A DNA stretch of 64,000 nt from Ignavibacteria bacterium (GTDB lineage: Bacteria; Bacteroidota; Ignavibacteria; Ignavibacteriales; SURF-24): contig JAAXKQ010000003.1 in assembly GCA_025612245.1 (NCBI GenBank), positions 62,001-126,000 of the forward strand, in the 5' to 3' direction. Of the stretch, positions 62,995 to 64,000 are shown in pieces. Within the stretch, counting starts at the first letter, position 1. Each line of letters opens with the position of its first letter. A model generated the notes under the pieces. That model was not told the origin of the DNA. It saw only the letters and a program-made list of their open reading frames with translations, and did no database searches. The position numbers and the translations under genes were made by a program.

Positions 62995-63322
62995 CTTTGT
63001 TAAACCTCTTATCCTTAATCTTAAGTCTTTCGACGGGTACGTTATTTATAATATGACTTTGAATAATTTCCTCCACGTCCTCAAGCTTCACGCCGCCATA
63101 CCAGACCTGTTCGGGGTAGACGACTATGGAAGGACCGAACTCGCAGGCATCCAGGCATCCGGAAGTGTTTGCCCTTACGAGGTGGTTTAAGCCCAGCTGC
63201 TTCAGCCTTTTCTTGAACTCTTCGCGTATGGCAGGTGAGTTTTTATCGGAACAGCAGCCCCTGGGATGACCTTCGGGCCTTTTGTTTTCACAGACAAAAA
63301 TGTGCTTTTCGTAGCGTTTCAT
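62981..63322 (-). CDS. 2Fe-2S ferredoxin-like protein
   Basis: A 113-aa thioredoxin-like ferredoxin: cysteines in HIFVCENKRPEGHPRGCC and GCLDACEFGP, followed by VVYPEQVWYGGV. This is the (2Fe-2S) ferredoxin family used in electron transfer; the partner is unknown. Its 3' end overlaps nth by 14 bp. Confidence 0.9.
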   Translation of the reverse strand: MKRYEKHIFVCENKRPEGHPRGCCSDKNSPAIREEFKKRLKQLGLNHLVRANTSGCLDACEFGPSIVVYPEQVWYGGVKLEDVEEIIQSHIINNVPVERLKIKDKRFNKDADR

Positions 63323-63572
63323 TTAACTTTCTTTCGTTTTTCTTAAAAACAAAGATAAAAAAATTTAGGTTCAGAAATCCATACGGGCAAAAGAAAATCA
63401 GGACTTAATATCTCGGTTAAAAATGCAAAAAGGTGGGAAAAATCCGTTTCTTTCACATATTTTTAAATATTTTTCAGAATTTTTTCCGAAAATGCCCTCT
63501 GTAACCATATATATATGTATAGAGAAAAACTTTTGTTGCGGATTATAGCCAATAACCTGAAAAATACTTAAT

Positions 63573-63725
63573 ATGGAAAAAAGATTGCTCATTCAGATAT
63601 TAAAAAAGCTGGAAGAAAAGAAAGAAAAGCGGGAGTACGAGAGGCTTTACTCCCTGTTGCAGAAGAATGCCGTTCCCGTTGAAAAGGAAATTCCGGACAA
63701 AGGGTCCCTGCGAGTTAAAAAATAG
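63573..63725 (+). CDS. Possible small basic protein
   Basis: A 50-aa frame: MEKRLLIQILKKLEEKKEKR, then YERLYSLLQKNAVPVEKE. Charged and helical. No ribosome-binding site is visible, though many genes here lack one. No family recognised. Confidence 0.35.
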   Translation: MEKRLLIQILKKLEEKKEKREYERLYSLLQKNAVPVEKEIPDKGSLRVKK

Positions 63726-64000
63726 ACACCGGTTCTGCCTTCTGACCTTGCGGGGTCCCTTCTGTCCGAACTTAAATGCTGTTTATCCTGGATTAAATTT
63801 GCTGCATTTTATAAAAACCGTAAGCGCTATTCCATCTTAGGGGAAGTGGGATACTTTAGATTCATTTTATACTAATATTTTCCGGTTTTTCCTAACAGCC
63901 AAATTTCCAAACGCCGGAAGGTTGAGGCAGGATCAAGAGAGATTTCTTTTGTGGGGAAAGATTTATAAAAGACATTCTAATGGGCACTAAACGAAGCGCG
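63726..64000. other. End of window, no gene recognised
   Basis: No convincing frame starts here. The stretch 63323-63572 is likewise non-coding and should hold the promoter of the ferredoxin-like gene. Confidence 0.5.

Noticed and set aside
63398-63592. 64-aa minus-strand frame
   Set aside because: AT-rich, with no ribosome-binding site and no homology seen.
1-64000. CRISPR arrays, rRNA genes, prophage structural genes
   Set aside because: No regularly spaced repeats, no rRNA sequence and no phage structural or packaging proteins were seen.

Overview
This 64 kb window is chromosomal DNA from a Bacteroidota/Chlorobiota-type bacterium, most likely an Ignavibacteria relative. The evidence is a type IX secretion (T9SS) locus (porU, porV, proteins with C-terminal sorting domains), a TonB receptor paired with a DUF4249-like lipoprotein, RNase Y, and two tRNA promoters of the form TTG-N20-TAnnTTTG. 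Most genes lie on the minus strand.

Layout. 1-375: end of a beta-helix surface protein. 0.4-5.8 kb: an operon of a large zinc-peptidase/propeller/beta-barrel protein, a DUF5683-like protein and the GTPase Der. 6-14.2 kb: porU (sortase), porV (shuttle) and an M6-like T9SS cargo whose zinc site has been lost. 14.5-15.9 kb: coaE-pheA. 16.1-22.1 kb: pheS-pheT, a coiled-coil protein, zapA, a probable 6S RNA, then rny. 22.2-25.6 kb: tRNA-Leu, tRNA-Val, a terminator, thrS, infC (apparent AUC start), rpmI, rplT.

25.9-29.3 kb is an accessory island in the 3' end of a tRNA with anticodon CAT. An imperfect 46-bp copy of the tRNA 3' end (44/46 identical) bounds its far side. It holds a secreted protein of unknown function, a decayed IS3-family element that interrupts an HNH-nuclease gene, a block of consecutive inverted repeats, and a SEFIR/TIR-domain gene. 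No integrase is present.

29.4-42.9 kb: methyltransferase, a small unknown protein, a signalling cluster (CHASE3/PAS histidine kinase, multi-PAS histidine kinase, receiver protein), an AraC regulator divergent from flavodoxin and flavin-reductase genes, a 32-bp perfect palindrome, DoxX, a decayed carboxymuconolactone-decarboxylase gene, an aldo/keto reductase and a YdeI-like protein. 43-55.6 kb: an outer-membrane protein, two paralogous Spy/CpxP-like secreted proteins around an M20 peptidase, a secreted GH18 enzyme with T9SS signal, a porin, a PAS histidine kinase, an SDR and L-serine dehydratase. 55.6-63.3 kb: Mn-catalase, PRC-barrel and membrane protein genes; TonB receptor plus lipoprotein; an HD protein, endonuclease III and a 2Fe-2S ferredoxin-like protein.

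Functionally, PorU and PorV would export the CTD-bearing proteins encoded here (the M6-like protein and the GH18 enzyme). The most unusual items are the inactive M6 protein encoded with the sortase, the integrase-less tRNA island with its structured DNA block, the AUC start of infC, and thrS starting about 15 nt after the terminator of a tRNA transcript. No new system can be proven from sequence alone.
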